A stretch of 64,000 bases of DNA, taken from Hormiphora californensis (Eukaryota > Ctenophora > Tentaculata > Cydippida > Pleurobrachiidae). The DNA is taken from assembly GCA_020137815.1 (NCBI GenBank), contig CM035360.1:758682-822681 (forward strand). Reading direction: 5' to 3'. Numbering within the stretch: the stretch's first letter is position 1; each line of letters begins with the position of its first letter. The position numbers and the translations under genes were made by a program. Positions 13,305 through 23,778 of the stretch are shown one piece after another. The notes below the pieces were generated by a model. The model searched no databases. It worked only from the letters and a program-made list of their open reading frames with translations, and was not told the DNA's origin.

Positions 13305-15529
13305 CCTTTCTACCGATCAGTCTCGTGTCTCCCTTTCTCACTCTCTGTCGGCCGAGATAGTCTCCCTCTCGTCTCACCTACAACCAAAGGTACCAGAGGG
13401 GCAGGTTCAGGCAGGTTCCCATCTTCTCACCTGTTGGAGTGTGATTTCTTCTCCAGGTTCACAATTTCAGCATCACCACCCTCATCATCCTCAGCGTTAG
13501 ATAGAAGCATGTTGTTACTACTCAGATCCATTCTCTCAGCAGCAGACAGTACTTCCTCACCCTCATCTTCTGTTAACACTGCACTCTCTGGGGGCAGAGG
13601 GTTATGTTAGTGTTTACAAGTTAAAACAATAACATTTAATAACTCCACCTTGCTACCCCTGGCCCTAATTACCACTTGTTAGTTGTTACCCATTTTGTGT
13701 GTTACCACTGTTTACCCTGAGTTACCCCTAGTTGCCTAGTAATACCCCTAGTTACCACTTGTTACCCAATACCCCTAGTTCCCCCTAGTTGCCCCTAGTT
13801 ACCCCTAGTTACCTGAGATGAGAATCAGGCAGCCCATACAGAATACAGTCAAAAGTAGGAATCTCATCATAGTGGGATAGGGAACTTGCTAAAAATATCA
13901 CGGGATTTAGATACGACTGTACATTTGCAAACACTAGACACAGCATTCGAGCTGGATCGGAGACGGGACAGGGCAATATCAATATGAAATTAAATAAGAA
14001 TAAGAAGAAGGGCCATTAGAGAAATTTCAAAAGCAGTAGTGTCAAAGTAGAAAGAGGTTGCAAATATCTTAAATTGGATTGAAAGATCTGCACAGGGGAG
14101 TAGATTTGCATTTGAATGGGCCCTCCTTTTATTATAACATCAACACACTAATTACCGCGTGAATGTAATTACATAACGGGGGGCTAGGTGTCATTAACTA
14201 ATTATCTAATTGGACCAACACTTATCGTGTAATGTTTAGTACTTAGTTTGGTAAGTGTAACTACGTTTAGAAAATTACAAAATACGGGAAAATGAGACAA
14301 GGGGGGAGAGATGGGTCCCACACTCTCTCACGGTAGTTAAATGATTTGCTAAATACTCGATCGTGTGCCTAGAACTAACATGACGCACTATTCACCGTGG
14401 CCCGTGTTGAGGTAGCGCCTCAACCCTATTTTCTAACCCACTACTCCTCCCCTAACCCACAACTCCTCCCCTAACCCACTACTCCTCCCCTAACCCACTA
14501 CTCCTCCACCGAACCCAATCGTAGCCGCCCGAACCCACGACGCACGCCCGATACCCCGAGCCGCCCCGAAGGCCAACAATGGTCATCCCCTAACCCACAA
14601 CTCCTCCCCTAACCCACAACTCCTCCCCTAACCCACAACTCCTCCCTCTAACACACTACTCCTCCCCTAACCCACTACTCCTCCCCAGAAATTCGCGGAC
14701 GCTAACAATACAGAAATGTACTGGGTCGCTACTGAGATAGTAAAGGAGAAGAACCTTATAAAACGGGCTAAACTGATAAAACACTTTCTAAAGGTGGCCA
14801 TCTACTGTCAGGTAATATCCATGGTTGTCCAATGCTTGGGTATAACATGCCTGCCTCTGGAACTGAGATCAGTGAAACAGAATGTCCGATTCTCGGGGGT
14901 CCCTCTCCTCCAGAAATAGACATTGACAGATAGTAGCAGCTGTCAGCTACTCTGTTCATTTGACAACGTTGGGACACCCCTTCTCCCCTAAAACAGCTGG
15001 TTGTAATGACACAATTCCCTGCAATATGGGGCTGCAATATTGCAATAACTACAACAGTAACCCCCTCCCTTGCAGGGTTGTAATAACTACAACACCATGT
15101 TTTGTATACTGTCGGGGTTGTCCCACGCAGCCGTGAACAGACTGGACGAGACGTGGGCTAGAGTTCCTGGGAAGTGGAGCAAAGTTTTCAAGGTAAACGG
15201 GAGTTGAGATGATGTGTTTTATGAAGGAGTAAACTCTCTCAACTCGTGCAGTCCGTAACTAACTTGCAAAACTTACTCGTAACATGTTCACTTGGCCCTG
15301 TAAAATTAAGCAAAGTGTTCAAGGTTGAAAGTAAAGAGAGGTGGAAACTTAACGTATGTCAAATAGTCTTGACATGATGGTGGACAAAGGGGGGGGAAGA
15401 GAGAGAGAGAAAGAAGAGGAAGGAGAAGGACGAGACCGAGAGAAGAGGAGAAGAGGAGAGGAAAAAGGAGATGAGGAGCGAGCGAGCGATAGAGAGGAAG
15501 ATCTGAGCGCGAATCTTATCTCTCTCTCT

Positions 15530-15575
<46 letters not shown>

Positions 15576-16001
15576 CTTCCTCTCTCTCTCTCTCTCTCTT
15601 CTCTCTCCATGGCACGACATCTTATCTTGTGTGACAGTTGCAAAAAGGTTACCATTCAAATGTGATAGTCCTGGATCATCACGCGACATTAAAGACTACT
15701 GCTGGTCACATGACATATCACGTGGTTTAATCATACAAATTTCTCTCTCAATTCTCTATTCTCCCTCTCACTATATTCTCTCTTTATCCTCTACCATTGT
15801 GAAATAGCTGTGACGTTCATTTGGAATTATCATTATTGGCCTGAGAGTGTATCAGGAGTGTCGACTGTCTTACAAAAAGCAATAATATCAGAAGTGCAGA
15901 CCCTACCACGTGTGGAAATGTCTTTTCTACTTTTCTAAATTCTAATGTTCCAAGTAGTTGTCAGAAACTCCAAATAGTGGACAAGACAATAATATAAAGC
16001 T

Positions 16002-16064
<63 letters not shown>

Positions 16065-17629
16065 CCTCTCTCTCTCCAGGATCTCCATGGGCTGCTGGAC
16101 CCATCCCGGAACATGTTCAAGTACAGGAGTCTGATGAACAATGCACCCTGTCGAGCTCCCATGATACCCTTCTTTCCAGTACTGAAAAAGGATCTAACTT
16201 TTATCCATCTTGGTGAGTACACCCTGCATTTACCCTGCGTGATAGCGAAGTTGCCCCTACCTTGCAGCAGGAACCGACTGAATCAGGAAATACTGGTCCC
16301 TGATTTGCTGATAACCAGTCACGTGACCTAAATAAGGAGTTCTGATTGGTTGTTTACTTGTTTCGGTAGGTTCCTACCTTGCAGGCATGGTAAAGAGTGA
16401 TGCAGCAGAGGGGTAATTTCGTTACCAAGTACCCCGCGTGGTATACCGTTTGGGGCAATAAAAAAGCCCCCCCCCCCCCTGGCTAACATGGTTCCCATGG
16501 TTCCAGATATCGGGGAAAACCCTTTATCTCCCAAACTCTACACAGGTATTGACACAAAGGTGGAGGGAGGATTGATCAACTTTGAGAAGATGAGAATGGT
16601 GTCAAGAGAGATTCAGAACATCAGGAGATATTGCAGTACAGATTACAACCCCCACACAATGTTTAATTTGGGTGGAGACCTCGGTTCTGTAGCTCGATTA
16701 CGGAGAAAGGTAGAGACTACAAAGTACAAACTTAAATATAGCAGATAATATAAATCTCACCGATCTTGCAACTTTAAAGGGTGTCCCACTATAGAAGTTT
16801 AGCAGATATTCTGAACTCTACAATTATACAGGGTGTCCCACTATCTTCGGGACACCCTATACTGTTGCCTTGTTCAACCCTCTCTCCGCGAGGGATAGAA
16901 CATAACAACTGTACTGTAATCTCAATACACTTACAGGAGAGCACTCAGACTCTGACTTCCAATGTGAAGAAGCTCTACGACAAGGGGCTAATGCAGCGCA
17001 AAGTGGCGCTCTACCTCAGTGAAATTTCCACCTTTAACGATGTAAGGCCGTTAATTAACATATTAAATAACATGTTAATATTCTTCATTGCATTATATAT
17101 TCATGTGATTAACATAACACCCCAGCATCTTTTCTCCCCTGCTAGTTTACAACATCTCACTAACTAACTGCTAATTCAACACCTCTCTCTTCAGGCGAAA
17201 CTGCGGCAATTCTCACATGCCTGCGAAGCTCCATCCCCATCAACCTTCGTCTCGACACTCCAGCGACGTTCATTACCTGACTTAACGGATGTGGGCCGTA
17301 TTGCCACACCTACTGCAGATAGTACCACTGTCACCTCTGAAAAGGTAGGAGGGAGGGAGGGAGGGAGAGACAGCGAGAAAAGACTGAGACAGAGACAGGC
17401 ATAGACACAGACAGAGACACAGACACAGACAGCTACAAAAGACAGAGACAGCTACAAAAGACACAGACAGCTACAAAAGACAGAGACAGCTACAAAAGAC
17501 AGAGACAGCTACAAAAGACAGAGACAGCTACAAAAGACAGAGACAGCTACAAAAGACAGAGACAGCTACAAAAGACAGAGACAGCTACAAAAGACAGAGA
17601 CAGCTACAAAAGACAGAGACAGCTAAAAA

Positions 17630-17670
<41 letters not shown>

Positions 17671-19042
17671 TTGAAACAGTTTCATCACTGACAAACAAAC
17701 ATTACCTTACAGCGACAACAACCTCCACTAAAACGAAGTTTCCATCTCGGACGATCGCCCTCTATTAGCACCCCCTTGGAGAACCCACAACTTGGCCGAC
17801 ACTCGCCCCGACAGTTTCTATCGTTACCCCGACCTGCCCGAAGTGTCACACTCGGCTCCAAACGGGACATATCACCCCTTGCCCGGGGCATGGAGGGTCG
17901 ACTCAGTACGGAACGATCACGACAAACATACGCACATACAGACGTTTTAGTTAGGATTAGCGAACCAAGAGATAGTGATGGGGAGAGGAGAGAGAATGAA
18001 GGGGAGAGAAGAGAGAATGAAGGAGAGAGAAGAGAGAACGAAGGAGAGAGAAGAGAGAACGAAGGAGAGAGAAGAGAGAATGAAAGAGAGTACCGTGGAG
18101 ATTTCAGTCTGGAGACTGAGTTTCCCAGCCGGCTCCAGATAAGCGAGGTGGGTCGTTTAGGTAACGCGTTGAGAGGTAGTTGCCTTAGTTTAGCGGCATC
18201 GGAGAGCAACCAAATTTCAGAAGTTGTATCTGAAATTAATATTGATAGTACTTTTACAGACATTTAGAGCTACAGTAGTTATCTTGATTTATCTCACTTT
18301 TCCTCTCTGTGGTTTCTCTCTCGCCCTCTCTTTCTCTCTTTTTCCCAGACGCTCAACTATTATATTAAAACTGTCTTGCAGATTTATTGAGTTTCTCAAC
18401 ATACATAGGTATTTTATTTTAATATTTGACGAAGTTTAATATTTGATAAAATTACGACAACTAACAGTTATCCATTCTTTACCAACAATAAAAACAGAAC
18501 TCTGACACAACGATAACCACAACGATACGATTTGCCTTGTTCGACCCTCCCCAAAATATAATTATCATATCACCCCTTCCAGAGTTCAACTCCGGAACTA
18601 AGGAAAAGCGCGTCTGTGGAGAGTGTGAATAGCAAACGGTTCCTCAGTGCCCTAGATGAACCGATAGGATCAGATAGGCCCGTACCGGATGGTGCTGACA
18701 GGCCAATTCCCCCGGCGGTCCCTCCGCGATTGGATCTGAATTCAGGTACGCAGTTGTTTGAAGATAACATATATTTTATATTTTCTCTCTCACTACCATT
18801 TCTCAGAGAAGGGAGCGAGAGATAAAATTACTGTGATCTTTATGTTTTTCCAACTTAACACACCCCTCTTTTCAGCGCTCCAAACTTCCTTCAAAAAGAA
18901 ACTCGAACAAAGCCGATCGAACTCAGTGGACTCACTACCTATTCAGCCTATGAAGGCTTTTAAAAACTCTTCCGGTCCAAGTTCGCCTCACACTGCCTCG
19001 CAGCTACACTTATCGGATCAGAAGTCAGATACGACTGTTTAG
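544..19042 (+). CDS. RAPGEF2: Rap guanine nucleotide exchange factor, PDZ-GEF type (RAPGEF2/6-like)
   Basis: Exchange factor expected to activate Rap1/Rap2 at membranes and junctions. Exons read: 544-645, 861-1109, 1355-1684, 4027-4116, 5009-5164, 5452-5540, 5650-5830, 6354-6442, 6523-6591, 7556-7726, 9545-9687, 9826-9917, 10193-10270, 10420-10485, (damaged RA exons about 10713-11510), 12751-12819, 14689-14811, 15076-15192, 16080-16212, 16546-16709, 16937-17041, 17195-17344, 17713-18147, 18583-18745, 18876-19042; phases agree throughout outside the damaged part. Domains in order: N-terminal cNMP-like (CWYILVSGSV), second cNMP-like (SWQVLLNGVLEV, GESFGMP), RasGEF_N (DFLLTYRIF), PDZ with GCGIFV in the carboxylate loop, RA, and CDC25 (MFCILSGLSHAAVNRL; DPSRNMFKYR; PFFPVLKKDLTFIH; GLINFEKMRMV). 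The C-terminus DTTV is a class I PDZ ligand, comparable with vertebrate RAPGEF2. Predicted about 1,280 aa, shorter than the human protein. The family is certain; RAPGEF2 versus RAPGEF6 cannot be separated. Confidence 0.93.
861..1109 (+). CDS. RAPGEF2: Rap-GEF exon: first cyclic-nucleotide-binding-like module
   Basis: Phase-0 exon bounded by TAG and CAG|GTAA. Together with the first exon (an ALRKDCRERTIEDFN motif, a typical lead-in helix) it encodes a cNMP-binding fold core around residues 40-117, including CWYILVSGSVLYGNQMF and TTFGHS. In this family these modules usually do not bind cAMP; the short hydrophobic insert here cannot settle that. Confidence 0.85.
1685..4026 (+). other. large Rap-GEF intron with simple repeats
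   Basis: No supported exon. Holds a TCTG run (about 1871-1905), pyrimidine-rich sequence, a (CT)n microsatellite at about 2795-2874, a minisatellite of GTGATAGGAAAGG-type units at about 3225-3400, and a truncated CAGTCGGACCCCGAT MITE end at 3872. Long open frames on either strand here are low-complexity. Confidence 0.7.
4171..4273. mobile_element. 103-bp hAT-like MITE with 8-bp target duplication
   Basis: Inverted ends containing CAGGAACCGACCGAA, flanked by the direct repeat GTATCAAG at 4163-4170 and 4274-4281. The 8-bp duplication and CAGG start fit a hAT-type element. A second copy in the opposite orientation is at 16268-16376. Confidence 0.85.
4547..5164 (+). repeat. tandem copies of a 3' splice site plus exon head, ending in the real exon
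   Basis: Five copies of a 114-118 bp unit start at 4547, 4661, 4775, 4893 and 5009. Each starts with a pyrimidine-tract/CAG acceptor and the first ~36 nt of the second cNMP exon (VYKDPGVMLVGH). Only the last copy (5009-5164) continues into the true exon; the others run into intron-type sequence (SPLPYHKP). All five acceptors look usable. Confidence 0.85.
5848..6117 (+). repeat. (TTTG)n microsatellite in Rap-GEF intron
   Basis: About 270 bp of near-perfect TTTG repeat with a few interruptions (near 5936 and 5967). Its translations in several frames are artefacts. Its 3' edge at about 6113 is the boundary of the inverted duplication whose other copy ends near 25390. Confidence 0.95.
6674..6845. 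mobile_element. 172-bp TA-flanked MITE, pogo/Tigger-like ends
   Basis: Inverted ends start CAGTCGGACCCCGAT and are flanked by TA on both sides (6672-6673, 6846-6847). A second copy of exactly the same length lies at 52436-52607; truncated copies begin at about 3872 and 5230. TIR start and TA duplication fit non-autonomous Tc1/mariner-pogo elements. Confidence 0.85.
7080..7555 (+). repeat. minisatellite and duplicated exon heads before a RasGEF_N exon
   Basis: Units of roughly 120 bp containing the 20-mer GTTACCCCTCCCTTGCCGGC and CAAAGCCCTATTTTGTAAC repeat between 7080 and 7380. From 7393 a further tandem array repeats the 3' splice site and first ~30 nt of the exon (copies at about 7393 and 7474 before the true exon at 7556). 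Confidence 0.8.
8345..8663 (-). mobile_element. tRNA-containing SINE-like insertion with 11-bp target duplication
   Basis: About 319 bp flanked by TTATTCAGCAT at 8334-8344 and 8664-8674. The inverted duplicate of this region carries the unoccupied site once (23268-23278). Internally there is a tRNA-like block on the minus strand (8402-8475). Its 8347-8378 end matches a sequence at about 747-778, suggesting another fragment of the family. Class is inferred from the tRNA-like block and the target duplication; no poly-A tail is obvious. Confidence 0.75.
8402..8475 (-). tRNA. tRNA-like sequence, probably a degenerate SINE head
   Basis: On the minus strand it shows an acceptor stem, a D-arm box GTAGCTCAGTGGTAGAGC and a T-arm GGTTCAATTCC. 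The anticodon stem is imperfect, position 33 is not T in the best fold, and the T stem has a mismatch, so no amino acid is assigned. It lies inside an insertion with target duplications, so a functional tRNA gene is unlikely. Confidence 0.5.
9066..9190 (+). repeat. (CT)n microsatellite
   Basis: Long CT run inside the Rap-GEF intron. The inverted copy near 22745 has a much shorter GA run, so the tract length changed after duplication. Confidence 0.9.
9545..9687 (+). CDS. RAPGEF2: Rap-GEF exon: PDZ domain core
   Basis: Begins with GCGIFVTKVMSGSSFDSS (carboxylate-binding loop and first strands), followed by CDQLLQFND, equivalent to the GDQILEVNG strand of canonical PDZ domains. Acceptor CTAG, donor AAA|GTAA. 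A truncated inverted copy lies at 22255-22353. Confidence 0.9.
10486..11620 (+). pseudogene. RAPGEF2: RA-domain exons of the Rap-GEF with frame breaks, low-quality stretch
   Basis: Parts of a Ras-association domain are readable: VFKFYRG and LVTRALTVFGG from an exon starting 10713, then LCEV and, in another frame, VEFKQR from about 10901-11038, then QLTIKKFQYLQ near 11470. These match the order of the RAPGEF RA domain and the REM-to-CDC25 linker, but the frame breaks repeatedly at G, C and A runs. Flanking exons (10420-10485, 12751-12819) are clean and in phase. Sequence error is the likeliest cause; real decay is the alternative. Confidence 0.6.
11090..12230. repeat. GA/CT-rich low-complexity tract
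   Basis: Purine-rich (11090-11325), pyrimidine-rich (11326-11412), then GA-rich with GACA units (about 11829-12230). Long open frames on both strands here are translations of simple repeats. Confidence 0.9.
12300..12690. repeat. interspersed sequence rich in TGCTAAA motifs
   Basis: The heptamer TGCTAAA or its reverse complement recurs many times within ~390 bp. No open frame and no clear terminal repeats. Probably a decayed MITE or other repeat in the intron. Confidence 0.4.
13197..13870 (-). CDS. candidate nested gene for a small secreted peptide precursor
   Basis: Three minus-strand exons in the intron between the Rap-GEF exons 12751-12819 and 14689-14811. Exon 1 (13870-13813) encodes the signal-peptide-like MMRFLLLTVFCMGCLILIS and ends at a GTAAC donor. 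Exon 2 (13587-13431), with a CCCCCAG acceptor and CAG|GTGAG donor, encodes an acidic region (LTEDEGEEVLSAAERMDLSS, then NAEDDEGGDAEIVNLEKKSH). Exon 3 (13212-13197), after TTTTCAG, adds a basic end YRRW and a stop. Phases fit exactly: 231 nt, 76 residues. Signal peptide, acidic middle and basic dibasic tail resemble a prohormone. No family recognised; could also be a fortuitous model. Confidence 0.55.
14420..14688 (+). repeat. 18-19 bp minisatellite next to a 3' splice site
   Basis: Repeats of CCCACTACTCCTCCCCTAA and variants run up to the CCCCAG acceptor of the CDC25 exon at 14689, forming its pyrimidine tract. Confidence 0.85.
15385..15607. repeat. GA then CT microsatellite
   Basis: A purine-rich block (to about 15500) followed by (CT)n (about 15520-15607), able to fold back. 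The long open frames on both strands are simple-sequence artefacts. Confidence 0.85.
16268..16376. mobile_element. 109-bp hAT-like MITE, second copy
   Basis: Same family as 4171-4273, inverted. It is flanked by CCTTGCAG at 16260-16267 and 16377-16384. It sits in the intron between two CDC25 exons of the Rap-GEF gene. Confidence 0.83.
16777..16861. mobile_element. short element with GGGTGTCCCA ends
   Basis: Contains AGGGTGTCCCACTAT twice and its inverse GGGACACCCTAT. GGGTGTCCCA-type termini are common on small Tc1/mariner MITEs. Borders are unclear. Confidence 0.4.
17395..17672 (+). repeat. 19-bp minisatellite and (CAGA)n
   Basis: About ten copies of AGCTACAAAAGACAGAGAC (17428-17625) and then a CAGA run (17630-17672), in the intron before the large C-terminal exon. 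Confidence 0.92.
17713..18266 (+). CDS. RAPGEF2: Rap-GEF C-terminal exon with alternative ending
   Basis: Ser/Pro/Arg-rich tail exon. It contains a short internal repeat GERRENE (5 copies, about 17985-18085) from a 21-nt minisatellite that stays in frame. If the GAG|GTGGGT donor at 18147 is used it joins exons 18583 and 18876 and ends DTTV. If not used, the frame runs 39 more codons to a stop at 18264-18266, ending STFTDI. Confidence 0.75.
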
Positions 19043-19586
19043 CAGATTTTTATGACCGATTGTCAGAGAGAGCTCTAGTTATGTGTTTATTAACATTATT
19101 CGCTGGTTGTATTCGAATTCTTTTAGAAACTTTATGCCGTGTGAGAGAATATTAATGTCTTTTGAGTGTGCGCAACATTCATCTACTTTTATCTCATCAG
19201 AAAATAGCTTTGTTTACGTTGTTGTCTAAACACCCACCGCCATGCAAGCTACCCTTGTTAATTGGTGAGAAATAATTCCCTGCTCCCCGCACAGCCTATT
19301 TATTATGCACGAGGAGGTACAACAACGGAACGCGCGAAGACGCCCTTGTTATGAAAGGCCCCTCGAGTTGGCGCGATCAAAACCCTCAGATCCCTGGACT
19401 CGATCGCGCCGCGCGCAGCTCTTTCGGTCGCAGAGATCGTGCCTCCTCCGCAAGCTTCTCCCTGTTTAGTTATTCAGATTTGTGTCCCCCCGTGGTTATT
19501 CAGGTTCTTTCGGTCGTTTTTAGCTGCCTCTGTCTTTGTTTTTGACGACTCATTTCCAAATGAGATCGCCGGTTTGTCGCCATCAT

Positions 19587-19682
19587 CAAATACCAATTGA
19601 GATTTCATTTTATGCATTTTGAGAAATGAGATAGCTTTGCAAAGCTATCTCGAAATGCATAAAATGAAATCTCAATAGGTAT
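19587..19682. repeat. strong DNA hairpin, about 45-bp stem
   Basis: ATTGAGATTTCATTTTATGC and its reverse complement flank GAGATAGCTTTGCAAAGCTATCTC, so nearly the whole segment is one inverted repeat. Perhaps a small MITE; no target duplication identified. Confidence 0.75.
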
Positions 19683-19760
19683 AATATTTAAAATCATAAA
19701 TGAAAAAGCTTTGAGTTTGGTCTGTCCATGTCATATGAATTACCTATTAATTACTGTCTA

Positions 19761-20732
19761 CGGTGGCAGATTCCGGCCAAGAGTTTTTTCAATCAAGTGA
19801 AATATTTTTGCTTGAAGTTTTATACAAATTTTATTTCAAAATAAAAATAAACATGTCGTTAAAATTATTGGCCAGAATCTGCCACGCGAGTGGCAGATCT
19901 CGGCCAAGATTCTAAAAAAACCTTGGCCAGAATCTGCCACACACGTGGCAGATTCCGGCCAACAAATTGAAACTTACTTATATAGAAGGCGAAAATCGCT
20001 GTATCCGACTAATTTTGATACGCTGAATCACGTAAACAACTTTTCCAATCCCTCAGATGTCGGGAAAGTGTCCTAATTGAGCATAATAGGGTCTAATTGA
20101 CCCAACTTGCAACTTTTCACCTGGAAACGATAGACGCTTATGTGAAGGCACTTTTCCGACTAATTTTGATACGCTGAATCACGTAAGCAACTTTTCCAAA
20201 CCCTCCGAGGTCGGGAATTTGCTGCTAATTGAGTATAATTGGGTCTAATTGGCCTTAATTGCTCAATTAGGGCACTTTCCCGACCTAGGCGGGCTTTGAA
20301 AAATAGCTTACGTGATTCAGCGTATCAAAATTAGTCGGAAAAGTGCCTTCACATAAGTGTCTATCGTTTCCAGGTGAAAAGTTGCAAGTTGGGTCAATTA
20401 GACCCTATTATGCTCAATTAGGACACTTTCCCGACATCTGAGGGATTGGAAAAGTTGCTTACGTGATTCAGCGTATCAAAAATAGTCGGGTACAGCGATT
20501 TTCGCCTTTATATAAGTAAGTTTCAATTTGTTGGCCGGAATCTGCCACGTGTGTGGCAGATTCTGGCCAAGGTTTTTTTAGAATCTTGGCCGAGATCTGC
20601 CACTCGCGTGGCAGATTCCGGCCAATAATTTTAACGGCATGTTAATTTTTATTTTGAAATAAATTTTTCATAAAATTTCAAACAAAAATATTTCACTTGA
20701 TTGAAAAAACTCTTGGCCGGAATCTGCCACCG
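19761..20732. mobile_element. 972-bp palindromic MITE flanked by TA
   Basis: Two arms of about 480 bp are reverse complements with a centre near 20247; ends read CGGTGGCAGATTCC. TA flanks both sides (19759-19760, 20733-20734). Sub-repeats TGGCAGATTCCGGCCAA and ACGCTGAATCACGTAA recur inside each arm. No coding capacity. TA target suggests mobilisation by a Tc1/mariner-type transposase. Confidence 0.85.
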
Positions 20733-21159
20733 TAATTGTCCAACTCCTGTCGCATGTCGGAGCTATGATAATGATATTGGACGTGTTTTTTAGTGATTGT
20801 TGCTATTATCTGACAAGTTATATTACACGTCTGTAGTTTATTAGACAATTTTGACCGGTGATCTAAGTTTTCACAGTGCACCGTTTCCACCGGTTACAGT
20901 GCACTGTGAAAACTTAGACCACTGCAAAACACTAGTAATTATAAAGTAAAATACCGTTGCAGTGGTATGTGAAAAATTAGACACTTTCTAGTCACACACA
21001 CACACACACACAGTATAAACACTACGTCACTACTGCACACGCCCTAACCCTTATCTTTTCTTCCCCTCTGCAACTATAGGTCACGTGATCGTCACGTGAT
21101 GGCACCACCCCAATGAGCGTCCTGCATCTGCTTTCCCTCTCTGCCTTCGATTCTCTCTT

Positions 21160-21281
<122 letters not shown>

Positions 21282-21328
21282 AATCTTTATCTCGTTCACT
21301 CAGTTTGTTTCCAAAATCATCTAATAAA

Positions 21329-21599
21329 ATTAGATGACTGCTTTTACATGCTCTATTACACAACAATAATGTTAAAGATTCTTTCACTTTTAGGCCTCGC
21401 AGGCTCGGCCCAAAAGTACAACTACAGAGCTCGCAGGCTCGCTCAGTAGTTACACTTAGCGTGCCTCGCAGGCTCGGCAGCTAAGTAAAAGGATCTACCT
21501 CGACCTTTCGGTCTCGGTTCATTATTGTTGTATTTAGAACACTCGGCCTTCGGCCTCGTGCACTAAATAGTAATAGACCATTTTAACCAGTCATCTAAT
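21329..21599. mobile_element. 271-bp MITE carrying five small hairpins
   Basis: Inverted ends ATTAGATGACTG with continuing similarity (TACATGCTCTATTA versus TGGTCTATTA) and an inner inverted pair ACAACAATAATG. The interior holds GCCTCGCAGGCTCGG-type hairpins at about 21392, 21428 and 21464, then GACCTTTCGGTC (21503) and GGCCTTCGGCC (21543), about 40 bp apart. No open frame. Confidence 0.65.
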
Positions 21600-22254
21600 C
21601 ATATAATAGTGTCTAGTGATACTAGCTCCCAACCCTTCCCGACAATTACTACTGTCCTATTGTAACCAATTACAACAACAAGAGTCCAGAGAGAAAATTG
21701 ATAAAATTACTTACGATAAGAGGAAATAAATAAAATAATAAAATGGAAGGAGGGGGTTATCTAATGACGCCTGACGGGTGGAAATTTACTAGAAAATTAT
21801 GTTCCAAAATTGAGATTTGAGAAATTCAAATATTCTAGTACAAAAGCTCATTATCACATAGAGATAAGAGTTTCTCTTTGGGTTTGGCCGGTGCCCGGTT
21901 TTGCGACAAATCTAGAATCTAGTAAAATCAGACCAGAAACGTGATACGGCCTCCTTGCGAGGGAGGGGTGAAAGCCAGATAAAGACAGATAAATAAAGTG
22001 AGAGAGAGAGAGAGATAAATAAAGAGAGAAGGAAATCAAGATAGGTGTGATAGCGAAGAAAATGCGAGAGAGAAATTCTAGAGATAAGTAATATGACCGC
22101 TGAGTTGCAGTAGTAGAGAGGGGGAGAGAGATAAGATAAATTTACCACCCTTATCTTATATGTCCGCGTTTTGATAATCAGTTTGTGTGTGTTTCTCTCT
22201 CTATGTTTCCCATGCTGCTCTTTGGAGGCCTCTTCCCTCTCTTCTCCATAATAT

Positions 22255-22738
22255 ATTTCATCATCGTTGAACTGCAGGAGCTGATCACATGATCGTAGTA
22301 GGGAATTATCAAATGAACTGCCTGACATGACCTTCGTGACGAATATACCGCACCTAGAGGGAAGGGGGATTAATAAATAATAGTCGGGGGTGGGGTAATA
22401 TACCGCACCTAGAGAGGGGGAGATTAATAAATAACAGTTGGAGGAGAGATTAACAATTAGAGTCATGTTAGATAATGTTGTATTTCGCCCTAACAAAATA
22501 TAACGGATCCATATATTCCGTGGAATGAGCTTCTCTCAATCCCAACTGATAATTTAGGAATTGAATATTCTGCCGAAGCCTGATTGTTACATATATCTTG
22601 ATGTAGAATAAAAATAATAGTGATCCCAGATAAAATTTAATTCTTCTAAAGAGAGGGAGGAGAGGGGGCTTCGGAAGATCGTCACCAGAGCCTATGTTAT
22701 AGTTTGTGTGTAAGAACTTGTGATGATTGAGCGGGTCG

Positions 22739-22778
<40 letters not shown>

Positions 22779-22990
22779 TATTGTAGAGAGAGAAATCGAT
22801 ACATGCTTGCTACACAGTGAAGGTACTGGAGATATTAATTCTGAAGCCGTGCTGAGAGTGATGTCTCTGATCTGCAGTAGGGGAAACATGCAGCTCTGGC
22901 AAGTTACCAGAAAGGGCCATGATTAGTGAGATATGAGCGAATGTGGAGAGACAGCTGCTTTTTACAGTTAGGAAGCAAACAAGTGCACTG

Positions 22991-23028
<38 letters not shown>

Positions 23029-23626
23029 GCTCAAATCCCAGGGGAATCACGCTCGAGTTGAACAGTGCAACAACTATTTTTAATGTTTCGTTCAGTAAAT
23101 TATACAGAATTCATCTTGTTTTTGCTGTTTACACCCTTATACTCTCCACATCAAGGATGAGATCTACCAAATCAAAAAGAATTCACTAAGTTTGTTCGTT
23201 CGTTTGTTTTCTCATTTTCTATTGTGTAACAATGCGGACCCCATGCGTCACAACTATTATTATTGTTATGCTGAATAATATCACAAGTCAGTGTGTGAGT
23301 AATCTGAATAATGACCTTTCACCGAGGACCGAGATACCCTAACAAGTTATATTCTTCGCATGCTATTATAATAGTCAGTATGTGTGAATATTATGCAATA
23401 CTAATGATAATCACGACCGGGTTGACCCACTCTCCCCACCCCTCTCTCGATATAATCAAACACGCAGTTTTTTGTGAATGTTTGCACGTCTGTGGAGTTA
23501 TAAAACCTGGCCAAGATTCTTTGTCTAAACAAAGCGAGTAGAGGCAAACAGACATGTCGACTACTACACTTTTAATAGCATCGGATGTCGTTTTAAACAC
23601 AAAATGTATTGTTAGTGTACACTGTC

Positions 23627-23680
<54 letters not shown>

Positions 23681-23704
23681 CTCTCTCTCTCTCTCTAGCT
23701 TTCT

Positions 23705-23778
<74 letters not shown>

